From Caloranaerobacter sp. TR13 (lineage in GTDB: Bacteria; Bacillota; Clostridia; Tissierellales; Thermohalobacteraceae): a stretch of DNA of 64,000 bases. A program made the position numbers and the translations under genes. Below the pieces are notes generated by a model, which ran no database searches, was not told the DNA's origin, and was given only the letters and a program-made list of their open reading frames with translations. Below, piece by piece: positions 62,878-64,000 of the stretch. The stretch lies in contig NZ_JXLL01000002.1 in NCBI RefSeq assembly GCF_001316435.1, forward strand, positions 1 through 64,000, read 5' to 3'. Positions within the stretch are counted from its first letter, which is position 1. The number at the start of each line of letters is the position of its first letter.

Positions 62878-62972
62878 CGAAACTGTATTTATCAATCATC
62901 TCTATATTAATATAGTGCATGTGATTGCCAAAATTTACAATAGGAATATAGTACTAATTTAATTTGTATAAG

Positions 62973-63011
62973 GTAGCAAGTCAAGCATATATTGTCTTGC
63001 TACTTATTTTT
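62973..63011 (+). terminator. Terminator after the second HD-GYP gene
   Basis: GTAGCAAGTCAA (62973-62984) pairs with TTGTCTTGCTAC (62992-63003, one mismatch), then TTATTTTT. Confidence 0.75.
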
Positions 63012-63040
63012 GTGTCAATTAGAGGATTTCTATAAACAGT

Positions 63041-63047
63041 TGTCGAA
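63041..63047 (+). promoter_or_regulatory. Candidate Spo0A box upstream of the chemotaxis receptor gene
   Basis: TGTCGAA within GTTGTCGAATTA matches the 0A-box core. It lies 56 nt before the start codon. A 7-nt match is weak evidence alone. Confidence 0.25.
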
Positions 63048-63102
63048 TTAATATTAACTATTGCCAATTTTTAATTAATAAGCAGTAAGGGAAGGTGGAT
63101 AA

Positions 63103-64000
63103 ATGAGTGATATTAATGTTTTTAAGAAAGTGCTTTTCAAATTAATATCCAAGAAATCAGCTAGGATTACTTTGGTATTTACTATGTTATTAGGTTTTTT
63201 AGCTAATTTTGCACTAATATTTTTATTTAAAGTTTCTAATGTATTTATAATATCAGCTGTTAATCTTATTACACTACTAGTACCAGTGTATATAGTGGTA
63301 GATGCTTCGCTTATATCTTGCCATAAGGATATTGTAAATTATTTAAATCAAATAACAGAAGGTAATTATAAATTAAGAATACCAGTATTTGGCGATGATG
63401 AAGTTGGTAGGACTATAAAAGCTATAAATAATTTGAGTTTAAACTATAGAGATATGTTTGAAAAAATAATTGCTGTTTCAATTAAGACTTCAGAATTAAC
63501 TAAAAAGTTAAGAGAATTTATGGATATTAATGATGAAAAAGTGTATGAGATATCAAATGCTATACAAAAAGTAGTTAAATATAATAATGAATATGCAGAA
63601 AATGTTGGCAATTCAATAATCAAACTAGATGATATAGGAAATTATATAGAAGAGATTGAACATATAGTAGATGAAGCTAATAATTCATCTATAAAGTCTA
63701 GAGATGTATCAGAAAAAGGAGAGACTACAATCCAGCAGACTTTTGATAAATTTTATGAAGTACAAAGTACTGTGGAAAATTTATTTAGCATAATAAAAGA
63801 GCTAGGAGATAAGTCAAAATTAATAATAGAAATAGTAAATTCTATTAATGATATAGCCAAAAGGACAAATTTATTGGCATTAAATGCAGCTATTGAAAGT
63901 GCTAGAGCAGGAGAAGCAGGAAAAGGTTTTGCAGTTGTTGCTGAGGAAATTAGAAGTTTATCTGAAGACACTACAAAATCACTTAAAGAGATAGAAGGCA
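63103..64000 (+). CDS. Methyl-accepting chemotaxis protein (partial, runs off the window)
   Basis: The frame starts at ATG 63103 after GGAAGGTGG and stays open to the window end (299 codons seen). Two transmembrane helices (about 22-45 and 48-70) have almost no loop between them, so there is no extracellular ligand domain. A HAMP-like segment follows ([35 protein letters not shown], about 83-117). The signalling hairpin tip [20 protein letters not shown] and [12 protein letters not shown] is present. It probably senses an intracellular or membrane signal. Its neighbour is an HD-GYP gene, linking motility and c-di-GMP. Confidence 0.92.
   Translation, partial: MSDINVFKKVLFKLISKKSARITLVFTMLLGFLANFALIFLFKVSNVFIISAVNLITLLVPVYIVVDASLISCHKDIVNYLNQITEGNYKLRIPVFGDDEVGRTIKAINNLSLNYRDMFEKIIAVSIKTSELTKKLREFMDINDEKVYEISNAIQKVVKYNNEYAENVGNSIIKLDDIGNYIEEIEHIVDEANNSSIKSRDVSEKGETTIQQTFDKFYEVQSTVENLFSIIKELGDKSKLIIEIVNSINDIAKRTNLLALNAAIESARAGEAGKGFAVVAEEIRSLSEDTTKSLKEIEG

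Overview
The window is AT-rich chromosomal DNA from a low-GC, Gram-positive, endospore-forming anaerobe of the class Clostridia. Evidence for this: a tig-clpP-clpX-lon-engB cluster, a SigI/RsgI pair, a Spo0E-like phosphatase, reversible formate-THF ligase chemistry, rubredoxin and ferredoxin, molybdenum-hydroxylase accessory genes, BadF-type activases, strong GGAGG ribosome sites, and frequent TTG/GTG starts. I cannot name the species. The region reads as ordinary core genome with no phage, transposase or CRISPR. What is unusual lies in the intergenic DNA and in regulatory sites.

Layout. 0-5.4 kb: tRNA-Arg, an asparaginase-II family protein (-), a CPBP membrane protease, an AlkD-like protein, a MITE-like inverted-repeat element and an RlmI-like methyltransferase. 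5.7-11.3 kb: a five-gene oligopeptide/dipeptide ABC transporter operon. 11.3-14.8 kb: a UvrD/PcrA-type helicase and a NupC nucleoside transporter (both -). 15.3-22.8 kb: tRNA-Leu, then the proteostasis cluster tig-clpP-clpX-(CPBP)-lon-engB. 22.8-28.2 kb: a DMT exporter, rubredoxin, an RsbW-like ATPase, a ferredoxin behind a CsoR-type operator, a divergent AraC regulator and iron alcohol dehydrogenase, a ppGpp-hydrolase-like HD protein and YjbQ. 28.3-35.9 kb: a lipoprotein, then fhs-hutU-ftcD-hutI-fchA. This last set takes urocanate through formimino-THF to methenyl-THF, and Fhs can recover ATP from the one-carbon unit. hutH and folD are not in the window.

36-46 kb: a NERD-domain membrane protein and a 1022-residue BTAD/AAA/TPR regulator, followed by a tightly packed operon for maturing (probably selenium-dependent) molybdenum hydroxylases: a molybdopterin-binding protein, yqeC, mocA, yqeB and xdhC. 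An aminotransferase IV and a HAD phosphatase follow. 46-53 kb: a c-di-GMP-I riboswitch with HD-GYP gene, flavodoxin, pepT (-), a LexA-boxed dinB with a small partner, a GH18 protein and a Spo0E-like ORF. 53-56 kb: three genes forming a split 2-hydroxyacyl-CoA dehydratase activase-type system. 56-64 kb: a CAP lipoprotein (-), sigI-rsgI, an MFS exporter, a second c-di-GMP-I riboswitch with HD-GYP gene, and the start of a chemotaxis receptor that runs off the end.

Most striking: at least seven intergenic spacers are built from heptanucleotides kept in unbroken 7-nt phase, up to about 32 units at 15.0-15.2 kb. They use a few unit classes (GGTACTN, GAATAGN, GGACAGN, AAATTGN, GAATTAN) that recur in the same order at different loci. 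They abut terminators and promoters. I know of no described element with this composite, ordered structure, although single-class heptamer repeats (STRRs) are known in cyanobacteria. Second, two c-di-GMP-I riboswitches each precede an HD-GYP phosphodiesterase gene and share a 17-bp block about 90 nt upstream of the aptamer.
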